From: Bradyrhizobium sp. 139
GTDB lineage: Bacteria > Pseudomonadota > Alphaproteobacteria > Rhizobiales > Xanthobacteraceae
DNA: 64,000 nt
Reading direction: 5' to 3'
Assembly (NCBI RefSeq): GCF_023074175.1
Contig: NZ_JADPKS010000036.1
Location: forward strand, 1-64,000
How positions within the stretch are numbered: position 1 is the stretch's first letter; each line of letters starts with the position of its first letter. Below the pieces are notes generated by a model that did not search any database, had not been told where the DNA came from, and saw only the letters and a program-made list of their open reading frames with translations. Below are positions 1 to 11,413 of this stretch, in pieces. Position numbers and translations under genes: made by a program.

Positions 1-24
1 CCTTTTTGCTGTCCAATCCCATCC

Positions 25-51
25 GAAGCCTCCGTCCTAAGCGGAGGCTTC
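25..51. repeat. Perfect 10-bp hairpin
   Basis: The arms GAAGCCTCCG and CGGAGGCTTC are perfectly complementary around a 7-base loop. The shape resembles a terminator stem, but no T-run follows in either direction, so termination is not established. No gene recognised here ends immediately beside it. Confidence 0.4.
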
Positions 52-203
52 GCACAGCCATCCCAGTCCCGAAGCAAGGGTTCCCGCTTAGCGCTTACCC
101 TTCAGGCCACGCCTATAGCGGTTATGTTGCGTCGTAGATTGTGTTGCGCAGCCTCGGTGGTGCGAGGACCCTGCCGCCGCTTTCGGTGGTCTGCAGCACA
201 TAA

Positions 204-554
204 TCAGTTGTGCGATGGCCGCCGCAGGGCCTTCAGGAAGGTCATCAAGGAGTGCGACGCACTAGCACGGCGCGGGTGCGCCGGCAGTCCGGAGATGTCG
301 ACGCTGGCCAGCACCTTGGCCTTCATCTCCATGTCGATCTCTGCGTAGACATGCGTCGTGTCCAAGGAGACGTATCCCAGCCAGGCGCGAATGGTGTTGA
401 TATCAACGCCGGCACGCAGCAAGTGGACCGCAGTCGTGTGCCGGATGGTATGTGGGCTCACACGCTTGCCGACCAAGGACGGGACCGATGTGCTGGCCAA
501 CGCGGCGTAGTGTACGACGACGCGGTGTATGCCAAACGGCGTGTTGAGTAACAC
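204..554 (-). pseudogene. Tyrosine recombinase, C-terminal catalytic fragment
   Basis: The translation carries the C-terminal signature of XerD/phage-type tyrosine recombinases: HTIRH (the HxxR box) near residue 37, then a helix reading LLRAGVDINTIRAWLG, and HVYAE with the presumptive nucleophile tyrosine near residue 70. Only the last third of a usual 300-400 residue enzyme is present and the N-terminal arm-binding and core-binding domains are absent, so this is a remnant. The protein resembles recombinases carried on rhizobial transposons. It lies next to IS66 debris, consistent with decayed mobile DNA rather than an active island integrase. Confidence 0.65.
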
Positions 555-559
555 ATAGT

Positions 560-1143
560 AGCGGATTCAACGCGCTCTTCGATCCCAGACGCAAGGCGTC
601 GCCTGCCACGGCGGCCTTCTGCTGGGCGCACGGCCGCAGAGCATTCTTCGAACCGGCGATTTCGCCAGAATGCGCGCGGACGGTAGGCGACCGCGATTTC
701 GCCCATTGCGCTGGAAGCGGTCCGTCGGATTGACCAGCTGTTCGAGATCGAGCACGAGATCTACGGGTTGAGCGCCGAGGAGCGGCTGCGGATCCGCCAG
801 GAGAGAAGCACACCGCTGCTGACCGATTTTGAGGCTTGGCTGCGGGCGGAATGTGCCCGGCTCTCGCGTTCGTCCGATGTCATCAAGCCAATTAACCATC
901 TGCTCAACCGGTGGGACGGCTTTGCCCGCTTTGTCCATGACGGAAGGATCTGTCTGACAACAATGCGGCCGAGCGAGCGCTACGCGGCTTTGCGCTAGCA
1001 AGGAATGCAGGGCTGTCAGCCGGCTCCGCCGATCGTGCCCCTGTGATGGCGACACTCATCATGACGGCGCGTCTCAACAACATCGACCCGAAAGTCTGGC
1101 TCGCCGACCTCTTCGCGCGCATCGCCGACATGCCACAGAGCTG
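560..1143 (+). pseudogene. IS66 TnpC transposase remnant (middle and C-terminus)
   Basis: Pieces in shifting frames match the second half of the IS66 TnpC DDE transposase: CWAHGRRAFFE near 630, LSAEERLRIRQE near 770, SSDVIKPINHLLNRWDGFARF near 875, then an altered NNAAERALRGFA region and VMATLIMTARLNNIDPK near 1045. At least two frame changes separate the parts, so it cannot make transposase. A second copy of its 3' end lies in opposite orientation at 2893-3130. Confidence 0.7.
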
Positions 1144-1206
1144 ACTGTACGAGTTGCCGCCGTGGAGCTGGACGCCTTCCACGTCCTCCGCTCAGGTGGC
1201 GTAGCC

Positions 1207-1434
1207 ATGCACGTCAACAAAGTTCATTCCGTCTTCACCATCGGTCGCGAAGGACCCTGCGAGGACAAGGACTGGCTCTGGGATGTGGCCAACGGAATGG
1301 AGTCGGGGGACGGCGTCGTCTGAATTTACGGCATAGGTGACGCCGGCGTCATGGCGTTCACCGACTTCGGCATCGAAAACCTGATCGAGCTCATCAGGAT
1401 ACAGAAGCAAAACTCCGAACTCCTCAAGCGATGA
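1207..1434 (+). pseudogene. Conserved hypothetical next to IS66, copy 1 (nonsense mutation)
   Basis: The frame starts MHVNKVHSVFTIG and continues to LIRIQKQNSELLKR, but a TGA at 1324-1326 falls where copy 2 (minus strand, ending at 2389) has a tryptophan codon. The two copies are otherwise close over about 75 residues, including GVMAFTD and GIENLIELIRIQKQN. Function is unknown. It sits directly after the IS66 tnpC remnant in both copies, so the two were duplicated together. Confidence 0.5.
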
Positions 1435-1461
1435 AATCGGTGATCCACTGTCCGCGGCTAA

Positions 1462-2397
1462 GAGTCTGACTCAAAATTCATGACTTGACGTTGGCCGATC
1501 TGGCGATGCGGCGCAGCAGTTGTCGGGTTGAGGCAATAAGGAGCCATGCTTCAGCCGAGGTGACGGAGGCCTCCCAATCCTTGGCGAGACGTCGGCAGCG
1601 GTTGAGCCAGGCCAACGTGCGTTCGACGACCCAGCGTCGGGCAACAATAACGAAGCCTTTTGCGTCATCCGGGCGTTTGACAACTTCAATCGTGGGCCCG
1701 TCGATTTTCCGGAGCGCGTTTTCAAGCTTTTCGCCGGCGTAGCCGCCGTCAGCAAACAAGTGTGCAATAGTCGGGTAGCTCGCACAGGCCAAGATGACGA
1801 CGGCCGGCGCACCGTCCCGATCCTGAACATTGGCCGGGTGCACGATGGCGCTCAGCAAATTTCCTTGTGTATCGGTGACGATGTGGCGCTTGCGACCTTT
1901 GATCTTCTTGCCCGCGTCAAAGCCGCGTGGCCCTCCGCTCTCGGTCGTCTTGACCGATTGACTGTCGATTATCGCCGCCGTTGGTTGCGGCTCCCGTCCA
2001 GCAAGCCTGCGCGCGACTTCAACCAAGGCTTCATTGATCAGATCCAACACGCCGCCGTCGCGCAGACGGTAAAAATAGTACTGGACCGTCGTGAAGGGAG
2101 GAAAATCCTTTGGCAAAAGCGCCCATTGGCATCCCGTCGTCGCAATGTACTGGATCGCATCCCATACCGATCGCATGCAGGTCTTGCGCGGGCGCCCGAC
2201 CTTGCTAGGCCCTGGTATCAACAGCTCGATCAAGGCCCATTCCGCATCCGTACAATCGCTTGCATAGCGCAGCGCTCGTCTGTCATGCTGACAGCGGGTG
2301 ATTTCGGTCCAGGTCATCTGCTTCTCCGATGGCTTCGAATACCTCGAAGAATCACAACCTGCTGAAATCACCCAACTTTAATTTCCGGTCAGCCTCT
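1462..2397 (-). mobile_element. IS5-family insertion sequence, apparently complete
   Basis: The terminal sequences are imperfect inverted repeats: GAGTCTGACTCAAAATTCA at the left end and GAGGCTGACCGGAAATTAA read inward from the right (about 14 of 19 identical). Both ends abut TAA, consistent with the 3-bp TNA target duplication common in the IS1031/IS427 branches of the IS5 family. The single transposase gene fills the element. It inserted at the junction between the two facing copies of an IS66 remnant plus hypothetical gene. End positions are good to within one or two bases. Confidence 0.8.
1478..2317 (-). CDS. IS5-family transposase (DDE)
   Basis: A 279-residue DDE transposase. Visible landmarks are the N-terminal DUF4096-like region (LIELLIPGPSKVGRPRK), the first Asp in IIDSQSVKTTESGG, the second Asp in LFADGGYAG, and the Glu motif VVERTLAWLNRCRRLAKDWE. 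Length and motif order are those of intact single-ORF IS5 transposases. The start at MTWTEITRC is preferred over the upstream ATG at 2371, which lies almost in the terminal repeat. The frame is uninterrupted, so the element may still be active. Confidence 0.9.
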   Translation of the reverse strand: MTWTEITRCQHDRRALRYASDCTDAEWALIELLIPGPSKVGRPRKTCMRSVWDAIQYIATTGCQWALLPKDFPPFTTVQYYFYRLRDGGVLDLINEALVEVARRLAGREPQPTAAIIDSQSVKTTESGGPRGFDAGKKIKGRKRHIVTDTQGNLLSAIVHPANVQDRDGAPAVVILACASYPTIAHLFADGGYAGEKLENALRKIDGPTIEVVKRPDDAKGFVIVARRWVVERTLAWLNRCRRLAKDWEASVTSAEAWLLIASTRQLLRRIARSANVKS

Positions 2398-2856
2398 AAG
2401 ACCCGCGAAGATGTTCCGAGCGCGACATTGAGACTTCAAAAAATCGTCGGCGTTTCGCCGTGTCGCGCTGGCGTAGATCCTGCTCCACCCTAGTTGGGAG
2501 AAAGCTGGGAAGACGCCATGCCAGTGGACAGTCTGCTTCCCATTGTCGCCAGTCACGCGAGAATAAGTGTAACGTTCTACTGCAATGTATCGATCCGAGC
2601 TGCGAACAATGGATGACCGATTCCCCCGCTTGAGGAGTTCGGGGTTTTGCTTCTGTATCCTGATGAGCTCGATCAGGTTTTCGATGCCGAGATCGGTGAA
2701 CGCCATGACCCCGTCGTCACCTATGCCGTAGACCCAGATGACGCCATCCTCCAGGTCCATTCCGTTGGCCACATCCCAGGGCCAGTCCTCGTCCTCGCCG
2801 AGGTCCTTTGCGACGCGACCGATGCTGAAGACGGAATGAACGTTTTTGACGTGCAT
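2389..2856 (-). CDS. Hypothetical protein, copy 2, 3' end truncated by IS5
   Basis: The reading frame from MHVKNVHSVFSIG runs through GVIWVYGIGDDGVMAF and LIRIQKQNPELLKR and then enters unrelated residues. It stops with a TGA inside the right terminal repeat of the IS5 element, so the native C-terminus has probably been lost. Function is unknown. It is the intact-frame counterpart of the broken copy at 1207-1434 in opposite orientation. Translation is uncertain because no convincing ribosome-binding site was seen. Confidence 0.4.
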   Translation of the reverse strand: MHVKNVHSVFSIGRVAKDLGEDEDWPWDVANGMDLEDGVIWVYGIGDDGVMAFTDLGIENLIELIRIQKQNPELLKRGNRSSIVRSSDRYIAVERYTYSRVTGDNGKQTVHWHGVFPAFSQLGWSRIYASATRRNADDFLKSQCRARNIFAGLRG

Positions 2857-2892
2857 AGCCACGCAGCCTGAGCGGAGGACGTCGACGTGGAA

Positions 2893-3130
2893 GACGTCCA
2901 ATTCCACGGCAGAAACTCGTGCAGGCAGTTCTGCGGCATGTCTGCGGTGCCCGGGAAGACGTCGGCGAGCCACGCTTTCGGGTCGATGTCGTCGAGACGC
3001 GCCGTTATGATGAGTGTCGCCATCACGGCGGCTCGCTCGGCAACCCGATCGGAACCGGCGAACAACCATGCCTTTGTTCCAAGAGCAAAACCGCGCAGGG
3101 CGGCTCCGCGACATTGTTAAAGGGCATGAT
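2893..3130 (-). pseudogene. IS66 TnpC 3'-end remnant, inverted copy
   Basis: On the minus strand the sequence reads ALRGFALGTKAWLFAGSD, then VMATLIITARLDDIDPKAWL and an ending like LHEFLPWNW, in shifting frames. This is the extreme C-terminus of an IS66 TnpC. It faces the plus-strand remnant ending near 1143, so both copies read toward the IS5 element between them. Confidence 0.65.
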
Positions 3131-3354
3131 GTTTTCAGCGTCAAACCCGGTGGAGAGGACTGGTCGTCCGGATTAGTCTGTCGAAGCCGGGATAGGGGCG
3201 CTGGAGCACGAAACGGTGGCAGGCCGCCATGACCATGAGCTGTGAGCTCGCTTTGTTACTTGGCCGCCCCCTACGACTTGCCCGGCTGCGCTGCGAGCGC
3301 GGATCCGTAGATGTCGTGCAAGCCACTGGCTCCTGAGACAAAGGAGAACCAAGC

Positions 3355-4620
3355 ATGCAAATCGTCGGCATGGACATCCACCGATCGTTCGCCCAGGTGG
3401 CGATCCTGGAGGACGGAACAATAATCCGACAGCTCCGCGTAGATCTCGTCCACAATCGGCTTATCGCCTTTGCCAAGACACTCAGCCTCGAGGATGAGGT
3501 GGTCATCGAGGTGACGGGCAACAGCGCGGCGTCGAACGTATTCTGCGCCCGCACGTTAAGCGCGTCGCGGTCGCCAATCCGAGGCTCGTTCGGGCGATCG
3601 CCTATGCGCGAGTCAAAACGGACAAGGTCGATGCTGGGACGCTGGCAAAGTTGCATGCCGGCTTCTTGCCGGAGGTCTGGGTTGCTGACGAGGACACCTA
3701 CAGCCGCCGGCGCCAGATGGCCGAGCGCGCTGGCGTCTTGGCGCAGATCCTCCGGATTAAAGGACGCATGAAGGCTATCCTTGCATGCCAACCTCATCCC
3801 GCCCTACAAAGACTATCTCTTGGGCAAGCGCGGATGGCATTGGCTGGACAGTCTGCCTCTCCCACGCAGGAGCGTGCAATGCACCAGGCGTCTGATCGCG
3901 GAACTCGAACGCGTGACGAAGCAATTGTCGGAGATCGAAAAAGTCGTGGCCAGCAGGCTCTGGACGATCCACGGGCTCTCAAGCTGATCACGATCCCCGG
4001 CGTGAGTTCGGTTGTCCCATCGAGTGTAACGGCTCCATCGGCGACATCGCACGCTTCCCGTCGCCGGATAAGCTCAGCAGCTATTTCGGGTTGACTGCGC
4101 GGGTTCGGCAGTCAGGCGAGCACCCGGCACGGCATGGCCGGATCTCGAAGCAGGGCAACCGTGACGTCCGCAAGATGCTGGTTGAGGCGGCGTGGTCAGC
4201 CGAGAAGGCGCCGGGTCCGTTGCGAGCGTTCTTCAACCGCAAGCAGAAAAGCAGGGGGCCGGGAACGCAGCCGTCGCGACGGCGCGCAAGCTCGCACTCA
4301 TGATCTGGCACGTCCTGACGACCGGGAAGGACTACGCTTACGCGCGGCCAGCGTTCACGGCGATGAAACTCCGGAAGGTGGCTCTGAAGGCTGGGGCTCC
4401 CCGTGCCTACGGCAAGGCTGGCCCGGGCCGGGACTATTGGATCAAGGAAATCCGCGAACGGGAAGCTGGTTACGTCACCCGCGTCGAGCAGGCCTACGAA
4501 CGCATGGTGGCTGCCTGGAAGGACAAACCAAAAAAAGTTGCTAGAACTGAAGGTGAGGACTTCTCAACACCATCGTATTCGTCCGAGGACGGCCGCCTTG
4601 CGGGGTTATCCGGTCTGTAG
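3355..4620 (+). pseudogene. IS110-family transposase, multiply frameshifted
   Basis: The start MQIVGMDIHRSFAQVAILEDG carries the N-terminal DEDD catalytic Asp typical of IS110/IS902 transposases. The protein then continues in successive frames: PEVWVADEDTYSRRRQMAERA near 3670, LIPPYKDYLLGKRGWHWLD near 3790, the helix-hairpin-helix region LITIPGVSS near 3985, and the C-terminal transposase_20 domain SPDKLSSYFGLTARVRQSG near 4065 to GNRDVRKMLVEAAW. At least four frame changes make it non-functional. The C-terminal frame from 4192 remains open to the end of the ancestral gene. Confidence 0.8.
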
Positions 4621-4632
4621 CTGACTGTCGGT

Positions 4633-5034
4633 ATGGATATCCTTACTGATAGTCGCCAAGTGAACCGCCTTGAAGTTGTGGAGACTGGCCGGCGTCGACG
4701 CTGGTCGGATGCCGAGAAGCTTCGAATTGTCGAGGAAAGTTTTTCGGCGCCGCGGCTGGTGTCGGCGACCGCGCGGCGTCATGGGCTTTCGAAGCAGCTT
4801 CTGTTTTCGTGGCGCAACGCCTGTCGCGAAGCACAGCTTGGCGACTGTCGGGCCGATGGATTTGTGCCAGCCCAGATTGTGCCGGAGATCCACGCGACGA
4901 CGGCTGCGACCGCGCCGGCGATGACGGGCACTTTGGAGATCGTAACCGCGAATGGCCGGCGCGTGATCGTGGACCAAAACGTCGATGTCGCAGTTTTGCT
5001 ACGTATCATGCGAGGGCTGGAGACACTACGTTGA
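4633..5034 (+). CDS. IS66 accessory protein TnpA
   Basis: A 133-residue protein with the N-terminal helix-turn-helix of IS66 TnpA/transposase_8 proteins: RRRWSDAEKLRIVEES near residue 21, then ATARRHGLSKQLLFSWR. The C-terminus LEIVTANGRRVIVDQNVDVAVLLRIMRGLE is also typical. The following tnpB begins at 5031, overlapping this gene's stop as in intact IS66 elements. That tnpB is cut off by IS21, so this tnpA is stranded. Confidence 0.8.
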   Translation: MDILTDSRQVNRLEVVETGRRRRWSDAEKLRIVEESFSAPRLVSATARRHGLSKQLLFSWRNACREAQLGDCRADGFVPAQIVPEIHATTAATAPAMTGTLEIVTANGRRVIVDQNVDVAVLLRIMRGLETLR

Positions 5035-5111
5035 TCCCGATCCCGACGGGCGTGCGAGTGTGGCTGGCGACGGGCCATACCGACATGCGGTGTGGCTTTC
5101 CGAGCCTGGCT
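5031..5111 (+). pseudogene. IS66 TnpB 5' fragment cut by IS21
   Basis: The frame LIPIPTGVRVWLATGHTDMR matches the N-terminus of IS66 TnpB (IS66 Orf2), which is normally about 115 residues. Homology stops at CGFPSLA exactly where the IS21 end begins at 5112. The start codon is TTG as written. Confidence 0.75.
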
Positions 5112-5225
5112 TGTCATTCGGCCTGCAATATTGACCCCCTAAGCCGGGGGATCGGCGTCCAAAATTGACCCCCTACAGGTTGGTCTGTTGCGCTGCCTGC
5201 TTTGTAACAAAGCAGGTGGTGGAGG

Positions 5226-7537
<2,312 letters not shown>

Positions 7538-7666
7538 TCGCGATGGTGGGGGCAGTTCTTCATGACGCAAAGGGGGCAGTTCCGGATGGCGTTTGACAGC
7601 ATGTGCAAATGGACACGCTAAGATTCCAAAGATTGATCAAACGTCTGCCATCACGCAAATACGCGA

Positions 7667-8575
7667 TTAGGCGGCTTCCGAAATTGCGGCCTTCTTACAG
7701 AGCCGCGCCACCCATCGGCAAAAGGCGCGAGCGACTTCGAGATTATCACTTCGGTCCACCGCATAGGCCCGATACTGCATGCCGCTTGAAGTACGCGATC
7801 CCGGTATCACATGGAGCGCCCCTGTACGCACGAGATCGCTCACAATGATTTCCGGCGCCACCAGCAGGCATTTCCCGGTTATGACGGCGGGCAAAGCAAG
7901 GTAATTATGATCGTATCGCGCCCCCGACTTGATGTCCTTCGCGGTCAAGTTCATGGCTCTGAGCCAGGTGGGCAGTATGTCGGGCCTCGATGTGATATTC
8001 AGAATCGGCATTGAGCGGGCAGTGGAGAGCGTTTTTCCCATGACGTGATTTGGAGAGCCTACGCATACGAGCATCTCATTGTAGATCGCCCAATCGTCGG
8101 CCGGTTCAGCGACACAAAGATCGCGGGTAAGCAGGATGTCGAAATTGTCGGAGGATCTCGGTGGAGACAATGAGCTGATCACGTCGACGACGACGCCGCC
8201 CATCTCGGCAGAGAACGCCTGGAGATTGGGTATCAGGAAGGAGTAGGCGAAGGTGGAAAGAGAGGTGTGGACTACGATTCGATTGGCGTCCGTTCGGTTC
8301 CTCCGCCGCATTCTCTTCGCGGTGAAACACACTGTATCAAGCGGTTCAGCCACGGCGTTCGCAAAGAGCCTTCCAAATTCTGTCAATTCACTGCGTCGGC
8401 CCCGCCGTTGAACGAGATCCGTGCCAAAGTAGTCTTGCAACACAGCCAAATAGCGGCTGACCGAGCTCTGTGTCGTTCCCAATGTGCTCGCCGCACGCGT
8501 GACGCTTCCCTCGCGCGCAATGGTCACAAAGACCCGGATAGCATTGAGGGGCACTTCATTGTGTTCGGCAGCCAT
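7667..8575 (-). CDS. LysR-family regulator of the phosphonate catabolic locus (PalR-like position)
   Basis: A LysR-type transcription factor of about 302 residues from the start MAAEHNEVPLNAIR. The N-terminal winged helix reads FVTIAREGSVTRAASTLGTTQSSVSRYLAVLQ. The rest is the periplasmic-binding-like co-inducer domain, with a conserved-looking segment near SGARYDHNYLALPAV. An in-frame ATG 23 codons upstream is possible but would add residues before the usual N-terminal helix. It lies 364 bp downstream of the phosphonopyruvate hydrolase gene on the same strand. In Variovorax sp. Pal2 a LysR regulator (PalR) controls a phosphonopyruvate hydrolase and an aminotransferase, so a similar role is inferred. 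The inducer might be phosphonoalanine, but nothing in the sequence shows this. Confidence 0.8.
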   Translation of the reverse strand: MAAEHNEVPLNAIRVFVTIAREGSVTRAASTLGTTQSSVSRYLAVLQDYFGTDLVQRRGRRSELTEFGRLFANAVAEPLDTVCFTAKRMRRRNRTDANRIVVHTSLSTFAYSFLIPNLQAFSAEMGGVVVDVISSLSPPRSSDNFDILLTRDLCVAEPADDWAIYNEMLVCVGSPNHVMGKTLSTARSMPILNITSRPDILPTWLRAMNLTAKDIKSGARYDHNYLALPAVITGKCLLVAPEIIVSDLVRTGALHVIPGSRTSSGMQYRAYAVDRSDNLEVARAFCRWVARLCKKAAISEAA

Positions 8576-8938
8576 TTTCTGCTCCGGTAGCTTCTGGGCT
8601 CTCCGCTGATTGTCACGGCGGGTCATTGCCAGAAGCTCCATCACATTATTCGATGTCTATAGCCGGATTGCCGCTTATAAGTGATATCTCGCGCACAAAA
8701 TCTGCCTTCTCAAGGATTCGGGCGATCTGGCTCGGCGACTTCCATTGCTGTCGACGGCTTTCTAAGAGGTGATCTCCAGGTGCCGGCAAGGGGGATGACT
8801 GCTGATATCGCGATCGACATCGAGGGCCGTCGAGATGACAGGCCCGAGACTTCTTAGGTGCGTTCAGGATTGCGTGCGAATCAGAGCTCGCTGCTGAGTG
8901 CCGTCTCAAAATCTCGCTGGCAGGTATCGGTTCAGCGT

Positions 8939-9811
8939 TCAGCGAAGGAAGCGAGCTTCAGCCGCCTTGGCCTCTTCCATCTTCTGGATTCTGAAGATCT
9001 CATCCACCGGCAGAATGTCCTTGTGAACATTCTGGACGCCACCATCCGCGATGATCCGGCGGAAGGTCTCCTGCATGGGGGTTGCAGCAGCACGAATGCC
9101 GTAATTGCCATAAATCATCATGCGGATGTTGCCGAGCATTTTGACCCGTTTGGCATCGAGGTCAGGGTAGGCGTTCGGCACGATGACCAGCGGCAGCGTT
9201 CCGGTCCAAGCGCGCGCAAAGCTTTCGATCTCGCAAGGAGTCTTGCTTTTCGAATGGATCAGGATCATGTCCGCGCCAGCCTCTAGATAAGCGTGTGCGC
9301 GATGCAGGGCCTCCACTTCGCCGAGGCCGGCGATCAAGGCTTCCGTGCGGGCGATGACGAGGAAATCCGGATCTGATCTTGCCGAGATGGCAGCCTCGAT
9401 CTTCCCCTGGAATTCTTCAATGCGCAACAGGTCCTGGCGACCCTCGGCAGCAAGGCTCGTTACTTTTGGAAAAGTCTTGTCCTCGATGACAACGGCACTG
9501 GCGCCGGCCCGCTCATATTCCGTGATAGCGTGAATGACGTTAATCGCATTGCCATAGCCTGTATCGATGTCCGCGATGATCGGAAGTCTCGTGCGTCCGG
9601 CGATCGCCCGCAGCATGTCGAGATGCTGTGTCATTGAGATCAGGCTCATATCCGGCAGCCCATAAAGCGCAGACAGCTCGAAGCCGGACGCCCACACTCC
9701 GTCGAATCCGGCTTCTTCAGCGAGCATCGCTGAGAATGGGCTGTGGGCGGCCATGACGTGGACAAGGCCAGTCTCGGCCATTCGGGCACGAAGGCGTTTG
9801 GCAGAGGACAT
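8939..9811 (-). CDS. palA: Phosphonopyruvate hydrolase (PEP mutase/isocitrate lyase superfamily)
   Basis: A 290-residue member of the PEP mutase/isocitrate lyase family. The metal-site region ADIDTGYGN spans residues 80-88, and the active-site gating loop EDKTFPKVTS spans 110-119. PEP mutases have Asn where this protein has Thr118; Thr at this position is the reported hallmark of phosphonopyruvate hydrolase from Variovorax sp. Pal2. The expected reaction is 3-phosphonopyruvate plus water to pyruvate and phosphate in the cytosol. An AAAGGA ribosome-binding site lies upstream of the ATG. It begins 12 bp after the aminotransferase stop, so the two were co-transcribed. Another superfamily lyase such as oxaloacetate decarboxylase or a methylisocitrate lyase-like enzyme is the alternative. 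The symbol is by analogy. Confidence 0.75.
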   Translation of the reverse strand: MSSAKRLRARMAETGLVHVMAAHSPFSAMLAEEAGFDGVWASGFELSALYGLPDMSLISMTQHLDMLRAIAGRTRLPIIADIDTGYGNAINVIHAITEYERAGASAVVIEDKTFPKVTSLAAEGRQDLLRIEEFQGKIEAAISARSDPDFLVIARTEALIAGLGEVEALHRAHAYLEAGADMILIHSKSKTPCEIESFARAWTGTLPLVIVPNAYPDLDAKRVKMLGNIRMMIYGNYGIRAAATPMQETFRRIIADGGVQNVHKDILPVDEIFRIQKMEEAKAAEARFLR

Positions 9812-9823
9812 CGGAAAATCCTT

Positions 9824-11010
9824 TTAGGACAGGCTCGCGCAGGCGGCGATGATCCGGTCGCAGGCGCGCGTGAGGTCCTGGAGCGAGGAAGCATAGGAGA
9901 TGCGGATATAGGGCGAAGCCATGAAGCCGCTGCCAGGCACGACAGCCACGGCGAAGGCGTCAAGCAGATACATGGCAAAATCACTGTCGGTCTCGATTAT
10001 CTTGCCGTCGCGCGTGCGCTTGCCAATGACCCCCGCGGAGGAGGGGAAAACATAAAAGGCACCGTCCGGCACACGGTAAGCAAGCCCCTTGGCCTGGTTC
10101 AGCTTGGCGATAACAAGATCGCGGCGCTCTAAAAATGCGCGCGCGAACTCCTTAATATGGTCCCGTCTCCCTGACAGCGCCTCGAGCGCGGCATATTGAG
10201 AAACTGAGCTGGTGTGCGAAGAGGTCTGGCCCTGGATGAGGTTCATGGCTTTGATCAGCGCCAAAGGCCCGGCACCGTAGCCGACGCGCCAGCCGGTCAT
10301 CGCGTCTGCCTTGGACACCCCGTTGACTGTTAAGGCACGCTCGCACAGGTCCGGCGCGACTGCGGCCATCGTTGCAAAGTCGGCGTCATAGGTGAGCTTT
10401 TCATAGATGTGTCGGATAGCACATGCACATGGCCATGCCGGCGCAATACCGCGGCGAGCGCGAGCAAATCACTTCGACTGTAGACCGCACCGGTCGGATT
10501 GCATGGCGAATTCAACATCAACCATTTTGTGCGCGGCGTGATCGCCTGGTCCAGTGCCTCGGGGAGCAGCTTGAAGCCATCGCGTTCACTGCAGGTGACA
10601 AGCACCGGCTTGCCGCCTGCAAGCGCCACCATGTCGGGATAGGAGACCCAGCACGGCGTCGGAATCAAAACCTCATCGCCCGGATCGAGGCTGGCAAATA
10701 GTGCGTTGAACACAACCTGCTTGGCGCCGCAGCCCACCGTGATCTGGTCGATACGTAGTTGAGGCCATGATCGCGACGGAGGCTCTCGCCAATTGCTACC
10801 CGCAGTTGCTTGATCCCGGCGACCGCCGTGTACTTCGTCTGCCCGGCACGGATGGCCCGGATGACAGCTTCACAGATAACGGACGGCGTATCGAAATCCG
10901 GCTCGCCTTGGCTGAGCGTGATCACATCGGTTCCTTGATCTCCAGCTCGGCGGCGCGAGCCGTCATGACCTTGGTTTGAGAGGGACGGACGACCTTGAGC
11001 CGTTCTGAAA
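9824..11010 (-). pseudogene. Aspartate-type aminotransferase, frameshifted (PalB-like position)
   Basis: A class I PLP aminotransferase is readable but split among frames. The N-terminus is SLVSERLKVVRPSQTKVMTA, then after a shift near 10945 DVITLSQGEPDFDTP and QTKYTAVAGI. After a shift near 10740 comes GAKQVVFNALFASLDPGDE to LMLNSPCNPTGAVYS, and after a shift near 10380 NGVSKADAMTGWRVGY with the PLP-binding lysine, to the end. All core motifs of a roughly 400-residue subgroup Ia enzyme remain, so the decay is recent unless the shifts are sequencing errors. In the analogous locus the partner enzyme converts phosphonoalanine to phosphonopyruvate, the substrate of the next gene. Loss would break that route unless another transaminase substitutes. 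Confidence 0.8.
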
Positions 11011-11236
11011 CGAGAGACAAGACACAATATGCTACGCGTTCGAATGAGCGGTTGCATGGGGATCTATCCGAACTCGAACGACCAAACGAGCCAGGTGATC
11101 GCGGCTTTGGATAAAATCATCGAAGATTACGATAACCGTATCGCGTCTTCGTGCGGCTCTGTTGGGCGCTCGCATGAATCGTTTGCGTCTCAGCTCTTCC
11201 TCATCCTCGGCCTGCCGATCATCGCATAGTTGCAAG

Positions 11237-11261
11237 CACACATCGCCTTATTCGATGTGTG
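11237..11261. promoter_or_regulatory. Candidate LysR-type operator (9-bp dyad containing T-N11-A)
   Basis: The perfect inverted arms CACACATCG and CGATGTGTG are separated by 7 bases and contain a T-N11-A core, the usual LysR recognition pattern. The site lies between the minus-strand aminotransferase/hydrolase operon and the plus-strand transporter operon, where one regulator could control both. Binding is inferred only from the symmetry and position. Confidence 0.45.
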
Positions 11262-11413
11262 TCATTCTGGCGTAGCAGTTCAGGCTTTTAAGTCGCGCAC
11301 AATCGCGAAATTGGAGCAACACAAGCGCTCGATTTCGGGAATCGAGAGTCTGTGCCGGTCGAACAAATCGCGGGCTGGCATTCGCATCAATGAACGTGGA
11401 AGCGGAGGCGGTG

